Positions 24,863-33,705 of a DNA stretch of 64,000 bases are shown here, one piece after another (positions within the stretch are counted from its first letter, which is position 1; the number at the start of each line of letters is the position of its first letter). Source of the stretch: Bradyrhizobium sp. CCBAU 53351 (lineage in GTDB: Bacteria; Pseudomonadota; Alphaproteobacteria; Rhizobiales; Xanthobacteraceae); the NCBI RefSeq assembly GCF_015291745.1, contig NZ_CP030059.1, positions 5,359,501-5,423,500 of the forward strand, given 5' to 3'. A program made the position numbers and the translations under genes. Below the pieces are notes generated by a model. The model searched no databases, was not told where the DNA came from, and saw only the letters and a list, made by a program, of their open reading frames with translations.

Positions 24863-25393
24863 TTACGGCCGCCGGCGCGCGGCCGATTTTTGCGCCGACG
24901 CCTTGGTTTTGGCGAGCAGCCGCATCAATTCGCGCACGTCCTTCGGCGTGAGGTCGGCGAACAGATCGGCGATCCAGGTCTCGTGCTCCGCAGCCATGCG
25001 GCGGAACTCGGCGCGACCGAGTTTCGTGAGGCGGATCACCTGGACACGGCGGTCGGTTTCCGAGGTACGACGATCGAGATGCCCGGATTCCACAAGGCGC
25101 TCGACGAGCCCGGTGACGTTACCGTTCGACACCATCATGCGCTTGGAGACATCGGACAGGGTCATGCCGTCAGGCGCCTTGTCGAGCTGGGCCATCAGAT
25201 CGAAACGCGGCAGCGTGACGTCGAACCGCTGCCGCAGACGGCCGCGAACCTCGCCCTCGATCAATGTCGTGCAGGTCAGAAGGCGCAACCACAGCCGAAG
25301 CTCGTCGGCGTGGTCTTCCGGCGTTTCGACGGCCTTGGTCTCGGAATCGAGCATCTCGGTGCAGTCACTCTCGGCGGGCATTGGCGCCGGCAC
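24863..25393 (-). CDS. MarR family transcriptional regulator
   Basis: A 176-residue regulator with the winged-helix core LPRFDLMAQLDKAPDGMTLSDVSKRMMVSNGNVTGLVERLVESGHLDRRTSETDRR, in which the recognition helix (NGNVTGLVERL) and the wing arginines (DRRVQVIRLT) are typical of MarR. Regulators of this kind in aromatic-CoA pathways release DNA on binding the aryl-CoA. The start is uncertain: GTG 25393 or ATG 25381. An operator copy lies 12 bases before the GTG, consistent with autorepression, and another lies before the divergent binding-protein gene. Confidence 0.9.
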   Translation of the reverse strand: MPAPMPAESDCTEMLDSETKAVETPEDHADELRLWLRLLTCTTLIEGEVRGRLRQRFDVTLPRFDLMAQLDKAPDGMTLSDVSKRMMVSNGNVTGLVERLVESGHLDRRTSETDRRVQVIRLTKLGRAEFRRMAAEHETWIADLFADLTPKDVRELMRLLAKTKASAQKSAARRRP

Positions 25394-25405
25394 GGATTCC
25401 CAACG

Positions 25406-25419
25406 TTTTGAGCTTCAAA
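25406..25419. promoter_or_regulatory. MarR-type operator copy 2 (marR autoregulation)
   Basis: TTTTGAGCTTCAAA is a palindromic site immediately upstream of the MarR gene start. It differs from copy 1 at two positions. Confidence 0.6.
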
Positions 25420-25474
25420 TAAATCGGAGCCGGCCGCAAGTCCAAAGCTGCAACAATCGACCGCATACGAATTT

Positions 25475-25488
25475 CTTTAGGCTTCAAG
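25475..25488. promoter_or_regulatory. MarR-type operator copy 3 (binding-protein promoter)
   Basis: CTTTAGGCTTCAAG, followed by TAATTGGCGC. Copies 1 and 4 are followed by similar AATTT-GGCGC or AATTTCGCGC tails. It lies 150 bases upstream of the solute-binding-protein ATG. Confidence 0.6.
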
Positions 25489-25638
25489 TAATTGGCGCGC
25501 CGCTTGCATGCGGCAGTTGGCGTGGCGCACCACGCAAGGTGCGCCGCTTCGGTTTGCTTGCCGCGGACGCCGTCATCAGACTAAGCTTGGATAAGACCAA
25601 GCTACAGCATTGGGCGTAAGCGTATTGGGGGAGAGACC

Positions 25639-26808
25639 ATGAAGACGCAATTGACCTTGGCAGGACTGGCGCTGCTGCTCGGACTCGATCCCGCTCTCGC
25701 CCAGGAGAAGATCAAGCTGGGTGTGGTGGTGACCCTGTCGGGACCTGCCGCCGCACTGGGTCAGCAAGTTCGCGACGGCTTTGCACTTGCGGTGAAGGAT
25801 CTCGGCAGCAAGATGGGCGGCCGCGATGTCGAGGTTGTCGTGGTCGACGATGAGCTCAAGCCGGATGCGGCCGTAACGAAGATCAAGGGGCTTCTGGAGC
25901 GCGACAAGGTCGACTTCGTGGTCGGCCCGATCTTCTCCAACATCCTGCAGGCGATCCACCGGCCCATCACGGAATCGAAGACCTTTCTGATCAGCCCCAA
26001 CGCGGGTCCGTCGACCTTTGCCGGCAAGGACTGTAACCCGTTCTTCTATGTGACCTCTTACCAGAACGATCAGGTGCACGAGATCCTCGGCAAGGTCGCG
26101 CAGGATCGCGGCTACAAGCGGATGTACCTGATGGTGCCGAACTATCAGGCCGGCAAGGATTCGGTAGCGGGCTTCAAGCTCGACTACAAGGGCGAGATCG
26201 TCGAAGAATCCTACATGCCGCTGAACACGCTGGACTTCCAGCCGGAGCTGTCCAAGATCTCCTCGCAGAAGCCCGATGCGTTGTTCACTTTCATGCCGGG
26301 CGGCCTCGGCGTCAATCTCGTCAAGCAATACCGACAGGCCGGCCTCGCCGACAGCATTCCGGTGCTCTCGGCCTTCACGGTGGATGAATCGACCCTGCCA
26401 GCGCAACAAGATGCGGCAGTCGGCATGTTCGGTGGCGCGAACTGGGCGCCCAACCTCGACAATCCCCAGAACAAGAAGTTCGTCGCCGCCTACGAGGCCG
26501 CTTACAACATCGTGCCCGGCACCTACGCCTTCCAGGCCTACGATGCTGCGATGCTGATCGACAGTGCGGTCAAGGCCGTGAAGGGCGACCTCTCGAACAA
26601 GGATGCCGTGGGAGCCGCACTGAAGAAGGCGGATTTCACCTCGCTGCGCGGCGCCTTCAAGTTCAACACCAACGGCTATCCGATCCAGGACTTTTACCTG
26701 ACCAAGGTCGCCAAGCGTCCGGACGGCAAATTCCAGACGGAGATCGTGCAGAAGGTTTTTGAGAATTACGGCGACCGTTACGCCAAGGACTGCAAGGCTG
26801 CGAACTGA
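25639..26808 (+). CDS. Branched-chain-type ABC transporter substrate-binding protein (orphan)
   Basis: A 389-residue periplasmic binding protein with a signal peptide (TLAGLALLLGLDPALAQ). The mature N-terminus EKIKLGVVVTLSGPAAALGQQVRDGFALAV and the motif FVVGPIFSNILQAIH are typical of the LivJ/LivK (Peripla_BP_6) family, many of which bind aromatic acids. ATG 25639 has GGGGGAGAG before it. No permease or ATPase gene is nearby, so it must use a transporter encoded elsewhere. The operator upstream suggests anthranilate or a related aromatic acid as ligand (inference). Confidence 0.9.
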   Translation: MKTQLTLAGLALLLGLDPALAQEKIKLGVVVTLSGPAAALGQQVRDGFALAVKDLGSKMGGRDVEVVVVDDELKPDAAVTKIKGLLERDKVDFVVGPIFSNILQAIHRPITESKTFLISPNAGPSTFAGKDCNPFFYVTSYQNDQVHEILGKVAQDRGYKRMYLMVPNYQAGKDSVAGFKLDYKGEIVEESYMPLNTLDFQPELSKISSQKPDALFTFMPGGLGVNLVKQYRQAGLADSIPVLSAFTVDESTLPAQQDAAVGMFGGANWAPNLDNPQNKKFVAAYEAAYNIVPGTYAFQAYDAAMLIDSAVKAVKGDLSNKDAVGAALKKADFTSLRGAFKFNTNGYPIQDFYLTKVAKRPDGKFQTEIVQKVFENYGDRYAKDCKAAN

Positions 26809-26837
26809 GCCGAGCGTCGCGTTAAGGGAGGACTTCA

Positions 26838-27296
26838 ATGAGCAGCGAAATCACCGGCATCACGCGGGCCAATGAGGGCATTCAGGGGATTTCCTGGAAT
26901 ATTCTCGGCCAGACCTACGTGCCGAAGAGCAAGACCGAGCATAGTTTCTCATGGCATGCGACCTTGCCGCCCGGCACGTTCGTGCCGCCGCACATCCATC
27001 CCGACCAGGATGAGTATCTCTATATGCTGGAGGGCAAGCTCGATTTCGTGCTGGGCAATTCGGAGGCGCAGGCGACCGCCGGCGACCTGATCCGCCTCGG
27101 CATGGGCGTGCCGCACGGCATCTTCAACAAGTCGGAGCAGACCGCAAAAGTGCTGTTCTGGGTCTCACCGACCAAAAAACTGTTCGACCTGTTCTGGGGC
27201 CTTCACAACATGAAGGAGCAGAAGCCGGAGGACGTGGTGGCAATGGCGGCCGAGTTCAACATCCACTTCCTGCCGCCGCCTCCCGGCGCCGGCTAG
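26838..27296 (+). CDS. Cupin domain-containing protein
   Basis: A 152-residue single-domain cupin. Motif 1 is GTFVPPHIHPDQDEYLYMLEGKLDFVLG (two His, Glu) and motif 2 around RLGMGVPHGIFNKSEQ supplies the third His, so a metal site is complete. Such small cupins are dioxygenases, isomerases or binding proteins. It follows the binding-protein gene by 29 bases with its own GGGAGG site and is probably co-transcribed and co-induced with the anthranilate genes. The reaction is unknown. Confidence 0.85.
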   Translation: MSSEITGITRANEGIQGISWNILGQTYVPKSKTEHSFSWHATLPPGTFVPPHIHPDQDEYLYMLEGKLDFVLGNSEAQATAGDLIRLGMGVPHGIFNKSEQTAKVLFWVSPTKKLFDLFWGLHNMKEQKPEDVVAMAAEFNIHFLPPPPGAG

Positions 27297-27305
27297 CGGC
27301 GGGCC

Positions 27306-28556
27306 TCAGGCGCGCACCGCCGCAAGCCCCGGCACGGCGGCGAAGCCTGCCTTGGTGGCATAGCCGCGCACGATGGCCTCGCGCTGGGAGTAGCTCAGCA
27401 CGTTGTCGACATTGTCGAAGCCATCAGGCGCGAGCTGCTCGACGGTGTCGATGACGCCCTCGGGGCCGCCGCGCCGGTTGGAACGCACGATATCGGCCGT
27501 CATCGGCAGGCGCCTCTTCTCGTATTCGAGCAACGCCTGGCGCGGATGCTCGGCGCGCACCAGCGCGTCGGCAAGGCACCGCGCGTCGAGGATCGCCTGC
27601 GAGGCGCCATTGGAGCCGACCGGATACATGGGATGCGCGGCGTCCCCCAGCAGCGTCACGCGTCCGGACGACCAATACGGCAAGGGATCGCGGTCGCAGG
27701 TCGGATATTCGTAGAATTCGGGCGTCGCCGAGATCAGGCTCTTCACGTCGATATAAGGCACCGAGAAGCGCGCGACGTGCGGCATCAGCTCTTCGCGTCG
27801 GCCAGGACGCGACCAGTCCTCTTTCCGAGGTGGCGGCACATTGCCCTCGCCTACCTTCACCAGCACGGCCCAATTGGTGAGGCGGCTCGCCGGGCTCGAT
27901 CCTTCCGCAATCGGATAGATCACCACCTTGGCGTTGAGGCCGCCGGCCACGATCATCGATTTGCCGGTGAGGAATAGCGGCCAGTCGCGCGCGCCGCGCC
28001 ACAGCATCAGGCCGTTCCAGCACGGGGGGCCCTCGTTCGGGAACAACGTGTCGCGGACGCGGGAGTGGATGCCGTCGGCGCCGATCAGGATGTCGCCGCG
28101 GGCGGTGTGGACGTGCGCGCCGGCACGATCGAAGAAGTAAGCGGTGACGCCGCCCTCGTCCTGCGTGAAGGCGCCGAGCCGGCAGCCGGTGTGAATGGCG
28201 TCCGCTCCAAGCCGCTCCTCGACGGCACGATGGATGACGCTCTGGAGACGGCCACGATGGATCGAGAATTGCGGCACGTCGTGGCCGGCGTCGATGCCGC
28301 GCGCTTCGCGCCAGACCTCCTGGCCGTGGCGATTGAGATAATAGAGCTGATCCGTACGGATCGCGACGTCGTCGAGCTTCTGAAGCAAGCCCAATCCGGC
28401 GAGCTCCCGCATGGCATGCGGCAGCGTGTTGATGCCTACCCCGAGCTCCCGAATAGTGTCGGCCTGCTCGAAGATCTCACAGTCGAGGCCGCGCGAGCGC
28501 AGCATCAATGCCGTGGTGAGACCACCAATGCCGCCACCGACGATAATCGCCTTCAT
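27306..28556 (-). CDS. FAD-dependent monooxygenase (group A, salicylate/PhzS-like)
   Basis: A 416-residue flavoprotein hydroxylase. It has the FAD-binding GGGIGGLTTAL at 8-18, the DG motif in ILIGADGIHSRVR, and the GD motif in VTLLGDAAHPMYPVGSNGASQAI. These enzymes hydroxylate aromatic rings with NAD(P)H. It is the last gene of the minus-strand set led by the SDR gene, 51 bases after the 2-aminobenzoyl-CoA enzyme gene. It may handle a side product such as a free hydroxylated anthranilate; this is inference. Confidence 0.88.
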   Translation of the reverse strand: MKAIIVGGGIGGLTTALMLRSRGLDCEIFEQADTIRELGVGINTLPHAMRELAGLGLLQKLDDVAIRTDQLYYLNRHGQEVWREARGIDAGHDVPQFSIHRGRLQSVIHRAVEERLGADAIHTGCRLGAFTQDEGGVTAYFFDRAGAHVHTARGDILIGADGIHSRVRDTLFPNEGPPCWNGLMLWRGARDWPLFLTGKSMIVAGGLNAKVVIYPIAEGSSPASRLTNWAVLVKVGEGNVPPPRKEDWSRPGRREELMPHVARFSVPYIDVKSLISATPEFYEYPTCDRDPLPYWSSGRVTLLGDAAHPMYPVGSNGASQAILDARCLADALVRAEHPRQALLEYEKRRLPMTADIVRSNRRGGPEGVIDTVEQLAPDGFDNVDNVLSYSQREAIVRGYATKAGFAAVPGLAAVRA

Positions 28557-28607
28557 CGCCCTTACTCCACTCGAAACACAGGCAACGAGTTAACGTCGCA
28601 CGGGCGG

Positions 28608-30959
28608 TCACTCCGCCGCAAGCGGCTTTGTCGCCTCCGCCTTGAGCTCGGCCCGGGTCTTGGGCTTAGCCTTAATTCGCAGCTCGTCCAGGTCCTGCCG
28701 GTCGCGCACGCTGTTGCGGAAAACCTGATCCTTTCCGGGCATATATTGCGGCGGGCAGAACGTGTTCTCTGCCCCGTACCAGGCCGCAGCTTTCATGGTG
28801 AAGAACGGATCGACCAGATGCGGCCGGCCGAGCGCCACGAGGTCGGCTCGGCCTGCGGCCAGGATGGTGTTGGCCTGGTCCGCTGTCGTGATGTTGCCGA
28901 CGCACATCGTGGCCACGCGCGCCTCGTTGCGGACCTGATCCGAGAACGGCGTCTGGAACATACGGCCGTAGACCGGCTGCGCATCCCGCACGGTCTGGCC
29001 GGTCGAGACGTCGACGAGATCGACACCCGCCTCGGCAAAGGCGCGCGCGATGGCAACGGCGTCGTCGCCATTGATGCCACCTTCCGCCCAATCGGTCGCG
29101 GAGATACGCACCGACATCGGCTTATGCGACGGCCAGACCGCGCGGAGCGCTTCAAAGATCTCAAGCGGGAACCGCAGACGATTTTCGAGCGAGCCGCCGT
29201 ACGCGTCGGTCCGGGTGTTGGTCAGTGGCGAAATGAAGCTCGCGAGCAGATAGCCGTGGGCGCAGTGCAACTCCAACATGTCGAAGCCGCAGCGCTCGCC
29301 GCGCTCGGCCGCCGCGACGAAGGCGTCCCTCACCTCGTTCATGCCGGCGCGGCCGAGTTCGCGCGGCACTTGGCTGTCGGGGAAATAGGGCAGCGGGGAA
29401 GCCGAGACCACGTCCCAACCGCCTTCGTCCAGCGGACGATCCATGCCGTCCCACATCAGCTTGGTCGCACCCTTGCGGCCGGCGTGGCCGAGTTGCAGGC
29501 AGATCTTGGCGGCCGAATTGCCGTGGACGAAATCCACGATGCGCCGCCAGGCGGTCTCCTGCTCGTCGTTCCACAGACCCGCGCAGCCGGGCGTGATGCG
29601 GGCCTCGCGGCTGACGCAGGTCATCTCCGTGAAGATCAGGCCGGCACCGCCGATCGCACGCGAGCCGTAGTGCACGAGGTGAAAATCGGTCGGCACACCC
29701 TCCTTGGCCGAATACATGCACATCGGCGACATCACGGCGCGATTGGCGATCTCCATCTCACGCAGCCGGAACGGCTGGAACAGCGGCACCGTCGGCTTTT
29801 GGGTATCGACATCGAAGCCGCTGTCGCGGACCTGCTTTGCAAAGGACTTTTCGACTTCGGCCACGAAATCCGGCGCGCGAAGCTTGAGATTATCGTAGGT
29901 GATCGCCTTCGAGCGCGTCATCACGCCGAAGGCAAACTGCACGGGATCGAAATCCCAGAAGCGGTCGACATGCTCGAACCAGACCAGGGAGACGTCGGCG
30001 GCGTGCTGGGTCTTCTCGACCTCCTCGCGGCGGCCGTGCTCGTAGACATCGAGCGCCGCCTTGATGCTGGGAGCCTTCTCCATCGCTTCCGCCAAGGCGA
30101 TGGCGTCTTCCATCGCGAGCTTGGTGCCAGAACCGATCGAAAAATGCGCGCTCGCCTTGGCATCGCCGAGCAGCACCATGTTGTCCTTGACCCAGCGCTT
30201 GCTGCGGATCATCGGGAAATTGCGCCACATCGAGCGATTGGTGAGCAGCTTGTGCCCATCGAGGAACCAGTCGAAAATCTCGGCCATGCGCGCGGCGGAC
30301 TGGGTCTCGTCCAGCCCGGTCAGGCCGGCCCGCTCGAAGGTCTCAGGATCGGTCTCAAAAATCCAGGTCGAGTGTCCGACCTCATATTGATAGGCGTGGG
30401 CGATGAACGGGCCCCACTCGGTCTCCTGGAAGATGAAGGTGAAGGCGTCGAGCGGTCTGGTCGAGCCCATCCAGGCGAATTTGTTGGAGCGGACGTCGAC
30501 CTCCGGCTGGAAATGATCGAGGTATTTCTCGCGAAACCGGCTGTTGATGCCGTCGGCGATCAGGACGAGATCGGCATCGGCGAAGCGGGATTCGTCGTCG
30601 ACGTCCGCCTCGAAGTGCAGGGCGACGCCGAGCTCGCGGGCTCGGTCCTGCAAGATCAGAAGCAGCTTGCGCCGCGAGCAGCCGCAAAAGCCGTTGCCGC
30701 CGACCCGGTGCACGGTGCCGCGGAAATGCACGGCGATATCGTCCCAGTACGCGAACTCCTGGGTGATGCGGCGATAGCTCGGCAGATCGTGCTTTTCGAA
30801 ATTGTCCAGCGTGGCATCGGAGAACACCACGCCGAAGCCGAACGTGTCGTCGGCCCGGTTGCGCTCATACACGGTGATGTCGGCGCCAGGGCGCTGCTTT
30901 TTCAGCAGGATCGCAGCGTAGAGACCCGCAGGTCCACCACCGATGATCGCGACTTTCAT
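28608..30959 (-). CDS. abmA: 2-aminobenzoyl-CoA monooxygenase/reductase (salicylyl-CoA 5-hydroxylase/oxidoreductase type)
   Basis: A 783-residue two-domain flavoprotein. Residues 1-380 are a group A FAD monooxygenase ([37 protein letters not shown]). Residues about 395-770 are an Old Yellow Enzyme domain ([57 protein letters not shown]). This fusion is the signature of 2-aminobenzoyl-CoA monooxygenase/reductase, which hydroxylates and reduces the ring to 2-amino-5-oxocyclohex-1-ene-1-carboxyl-CoA. Databases often call it salicylyl-CoA 5-hydroxylase/oxidoreductase. An operator copy lies 36 bases upstream. Confidence 0.92.
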   Translation of the reverse strand: MKVAIIGGGPAGLYAAILLKKQRPGADITVYERNRADDTFGFGVVFSDATLDNFEKHDLPSYRRITQEFAYWDDIAVHFRGTVHRVGGNGFCGCSRRKLLLILQDRARELGVALHFEADVDDESRFADADLVLIADGINSRFREKYLDHFQPEVDVRSNKFAWMGSTRPLDAFTFIFQETEWGPFIAHAYQYEVGHSTWIFETDPETFERAGLTGLDETQSAARMAEIFDWFLDGHKLLTNRSMWRNFPMIRSKRWVKDNMVLLGDAKASAHFSIGSGTKLAMEDAIALAEAMEKAPSIKAALDVYEHGRREEVEKTQHAADVSLVWFEHVDRFWDFDPVQFAFGVMTRSKAITYDNLKLRAPDFVAEVEKSFAKQVRDSGFDVDTQKPTVPLFQPFRLREMEIANRAVMSPMCMYSAKEGVPTDFHLVHYGSRAIGGAGLIFTEMTCVSREARITPGCAGLWNDEQETAWRRIVDFVHGNSAAKICLQLGHAGRKGATKLMWDGMDRPLDEGGWDVVSASPLPYFPDSQVPRELGRAGMNEVRDAFVAAAERGERCGFDMLELHCAHGYLLASFISPLTNTRTDAYGGSLENRLRFPLEIFEALRAVWPSHKPMSVRISATDWAEGGINGDDAVAIARAFAEAGVDLVDVSTGQTVRDAQPVYGRMFQTPFSDQVRNEARVATMCVGNITTADQANTILAAGRADLVALGRPHLVDPFFTMKAAAWYGAENTFCPPQYMPGKDQVFRNSVRDRQDLDELRIKAKPKTRAELKAEATKPLAAE

Positions 30960-30994
30960 GGGAGCCTCGCCAATTCAACCGGCCACGGAAACTA

Positions 30995-31008
30995 TTTTAA
31001 GCATAAAA
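30995..31008. promoter_or_regulatory. MarR-type operator copy 4 (abmA promoter)
   Basis: TTTTAAGCATAAAA, a near-perfect palindrome followed by TAATTTCGCGCA, lies between the enoyl-CoA hydratase stop and the abmA start. Confidence 0.65.
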
Positions 31009-31057
31009 TAATTTCGCGCAAGTCCCCGTTGGCGGCGAGGCCAGACGAAAAGCCGGC

Positions 31058-31894
31058 TTAATCGCCCCTGAAGACCGGCTTGACCTTGTTGGCGAAGGCC
31101 TCGAAGGCGCGCTCGAAATCAGCCGTGGTCATGCACAGGGCCTGGGCAACAGCCTCCGCTTCGATCGCCTCCTCCACCGACATCGCCCATTCCATGGCCA
31201 GCATCCGCTTGGTCATGGTGTTGGCGAAGGTCGGCCCTTCCGCGATCTGCTTGGCCAGCAGCTGCGCCTGGGGCAGCACCTGCTCGGGGGTGACGATACG
31301 GCTGAAAAAGCCCCAGCGCTCGCCCTCCTCCGCGGTCATGAAGCGGCCGGTGTAGAGCAGCTCGGAGGCGCGGGACTGTCCGATGATCCGCGGCAGGATC
31401 GCACAGGCGCCCATGTCGCAGCCGGCCAAGCCGACCTTGTTGAACAGGAACGCGACCTTGGCGCCGCTCGCCACGAGACGCATGTCCGAGGCCATGGCCA
31501 CGATCGCCCCGGCGCCGGCACAGATGCCCTCGACGGCGGCCACGATCGGCTGCGGGCAGGCCCGCATCGCCTTGACGAGGTCGCCGGTCATGCGCGTGAA
31601 AGCGGTCAGCCCCTTGGTATCCATCTTCACCAACGGGCCGATGATCTCGAATACATCCCCGCCGGACGAGAAATTACCACCGGCGCCAGTGACGACGATG
31701 GACTTGACCTCGTCGTCAAACGCGCAGGCGCGGAAGAAATCGGTCAATTCCCGATAGCTCTCGAACGTCAGCGGATTCTTTCGTTCGGGCCGATTGAGCG
31801 TGACCGTCGCAACGCCGTCGACCACGGCCAAAAGGAAGTGCTGCGGCGAGTAATCCGCGAGCGGCACGGTGACGGGATTGGCTGGTCTGCTCAT
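31058..31894 (-). CDS. Enoyl-CoA hydratase/isomerase family protein
   Basis: A 278-residue crotonase-fold protein. Oxyanion-hole segments are [15 protein letters not shown] and [23 protein letters not shown], and [16 protein letters not shown] occupies the catalytic loop. It probably acts on a ring-reduced or ring-opened CoA intermediate in the lower anthranilate pathway. ATG 31894 has GAGGAG upstream. It sits between the SDR and abmA genes in the same direction. Confidence 0.9.
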   Translation of the reverse strand: MSRPANPVTVPLADYSPQHFLLAVVDGVATVTLNRPERKNPLTFESYRELTDFFRACAFDDEVKSIVVTGAGGNFSSGGDVFEIIGPLVKMDTKGLTAFTRMTGDLVKAMRACPQPIVAAVEGICAGAGAIVAMASDMRLVASGAKVAFLFNKVGLAGCDMGACAILPRIIGQSRASELLYTGRFMTAEEGERWGFFSRIVTPEQVLPQAQLLAKQIAEGPTFANTMTKRMLAMEWAMSVEEAIEAEAVAQALCMTTADFERAFEAFANKVKPVFRGD

Positions 31895-31922
31895 GCGATC
31901 TCCTCAGGTGTTTGTTCGCGCG

Positions 31923-32684
31923 CTAGATTTCGCCGCCTGCAACTGCGATCGCCTGCCCGGTGATCGCGCCGGCGCCCTTGCCGCACAGCCAAAGCACGGC
32001 GTCCGCCACCTCTTGAGGCGCGATCAGCCGTCCTTGCGGATTGTGCTTGGCAAGCTCGGCGATCGCCTGTTCGCGGCTCCGTCCCGTCTTCTTCATGATG
32101 TTGTCGATGCTGCCGGCGACGAGATCCGTGTCGGTGAACCCTGGGCACACCGCATTCACGGTCACGTTGCTGCCCGCCAGCTCGAGGGCAAGTGAACGAA
32201 CCAGACCAACGGCTGCGTGCTTGGCCGCCGTGTACGCGCTGACATAGGCATAGCCTTTGAGCCCCGCCGTCGACGCAATCACGACGATGCGGCCATAGGG
32301 ACGATCCTTCATCCCCGGCAGCACGCCGTGGATGGCATGAACCACGCCCATGAAATTGATGTCCATCATGCGTGCGAACAGGGCGCCGTCCGATTTCGCG
32401 AATGGCGCAGATTCAGCGCTGCCGGCATTGGCGATCAGGATATCGATCGGCTTGCGCGCATGGGCCTCGGCGATGGCGGCTTGCAGGGTGGCCTCGTTCG
32501 CGACGTCGGCGGCAGCCGCAAAATGCGCAGCGTCTGCATTGACGGCGTCGTTGAGGACCGCGGCGTTCCGGCCGACGATCGTCACGGTGGCGCCGGCGCC
32601 GACGAGAGCCGCCGCGATCGCGCGGCCGATGCCGCGACCGCCACCGGTCACCAGCGCGTGCGGCGAGTGCGGCAATCCGGACAT
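31923..32684 (-). CDS. SDR family oxidoreductase
   Basis: A 253-residue classical SDR: cofactor motif GGGRGIGRA (12-20), NAG in LIANAGSAES, catalytic Ser in VIASTAG, and YTAAK. It is the first gene of the minus-strand anthranilate set. By context it is a 3-hydroxyacyl-CoA or cyclohexenone-type dehydrogenase for the lower pathway, but no sequence feature defines the substrate. An operator copy lies 43 bases upstream of the ATG. Confidence 0.88.
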   Translation of the reverse strand: MSGLPHSPHALVTGGGRGIGRAIAAALVGAGATVTIVGRNAAVLNDAVNADAAHFAAAADVANEATLQAAIAEAHARKPIDILIANAGSAESAPFAKSDGALFARMMDINFMGVVHAIHGVLPGMKDRPYGRIVVIASTAGLKGYAYVSAYTAAKHAAVGLVRSLALELAGSNVTVNAVCPGFTDTDLVAGSIDNIMKKTGRSREQAIAELAKHNPQGRLIAPQEVADAVLWLCGKGAGAITGQAIAVAGGEI

Positions 32685-32726
32685 GCGCGGGCTCCCTCGG
32701 ATCCTGGTGATCGTTCCTCCGATATA

Positions 32727-32740
32727 TTTTAACCTTCAAA
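32727..32740. promoter_or_regulatory. MarR-type operator copy 5 (SDR promoter)
   Basis: TTTTAACCTTCAAA is the site nearest the SDR gene in the divergent SDR/hydrolase region. It is less symmetric than copies 1 and 4. Confidence 0.55.
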
Positions 32741-32803
32741 TTTTTGCAATGAATGCCGCCTTCCGCTCGCGAATGCCACGACACGAAGGCGGCCCGAAAA
32801 TTG

Positions 32804-32817
32804 CTTTAAGTATAAAA
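32804..32817. promoter_or_regulatory. MarR-type operator copy 6 (hydrolase operon promoter)
   Basis: CTTTAAGTATAAAA lies 61 bases before the GTG of the alpha/beta hydrolase operon. Confidence 0.58.
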
Positions 32818-32877
32818 TTATCGCTTCCCATCCCCGAAAGGCCTGTTAGCATCGGAGCCTAAGCAAAAGGATGTCGC

Positions 32878-33693
32878 GTGTCGCAGCCTGTGCCGATGAT
32901 AACAAAGGACGGAGGTTTCGCCTATGAAGCCGCCGGCGACCCGGGCGCCATCCCTCTGATCTTCCTGCATGGCATCGGCGGCGCGGCACGCGCCTGGCGA
33001 CGGCAGCTTGCCACCTTCGGCAGCCGCTTCCGCGCAATCGCATGGGACATGCCGGGCTATGGCGGATCGGCGCCGCTGGCCAGCGTCAGCATCACTGCCC
33101 TGGCGGAGGCGCTCCAACAATTCATCGAGCAACTCGGTGCAACCAGACCCATTCTGGTCGGCCATTCCATCGGCGGCATGATCGTCCAGAAATGGCTGGC
33201 GCAATCCCCGAAATTGGCACGCGCGGTTGTGCTGGCGCAGACCAGCCCCGCTTTCGGCAAGGCCGATGGCGACTGGCAGAAATCGTTCATCGCAGCGCGG
33301 CTCGGCCCGCTCGACCGCGGCGAGACGATGACCTCGCTGGCGCCGTCGCTGGTGAAGGAACTCGTCGGCGATGATCCGGATCCCCGAGGGATGGAGCTTG
33401 CGCGCGAGTGCATGGCAAGCGTGCCGGAGGCAAGCTATCGCGCCATGATGCTCGCTCTTATAGGCTTTGACGAGCGCGGCGCGCTGAAGGATATCTCGGT
33501 TCCGACATTGTTGCTGTCAGGATCCAGAGACAACAACGCGCCCGCGCCGATGATGGCAAAGACGGCGACCTACATCCCGGGGGCCGAATATGTCGAGCTC
33601 GCCGGCGTCGGCCATCTCGCCAATCTCGAGCGTCCTGATGCCTTCGACGAGGCACTCGGCCGCTTCCTGAATTCCGTCACGACCAAAGCGTAA
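32878..33693 (+). CDS. Alpha/beta hydrolase
   Basis: A 271-residue hydrolase. It has the HG oxyanion motif FLHGIGGAARAW, nucleophile elbow VGHSIGGM (Ser), Asp in LSGSRDNNAP and His in GVGHLANLE. The GTG start at 32878 is supported by AAAAGGA with 6-base spacing. It is first in a five-gene operon (hydrolase, acyl-CoA dehydrogenase, CoA ligase, ODH-like, hydroxyacyl-CoA dehydrogenase). It may hydrolyse a ring ketone or thioester in the lower pathway. Confidence 0.87.
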   Translation: MSQPVPMITKDGGFAYEAAGDPGAIPLIFLHGIGGAARAWRRQLATFGSRFRAIAWDMPGYGGSAPLASVSITALAEALQQFIEQLGATRPILVGHSIGGMIVQKWLAQSPKLARAVVLAQTSPAFGKADGDWQKSFIAARLGPLDRGETMTSLAPSLVKELVGDDPDPRGMELARECMASVPEASYRAMMLALIGFDERGALKDISVPTLLLSGSRDNNAPAPMMAKTATYIPGAEYVELAGVGHLANLERPDAFDEALGRFLNSVTTKA

Positions 33694-33705
33694 GGTGACT
33701 GCGCG

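Noticed and set aside
28065..31061. A 998-codon open frame opposite abmA and the FAD monooxygenase gene
   Set aside because: It runs antisense through two strongly recognised flavoprotein genes, has no family resemblance and reflects GC-rich codon bias.
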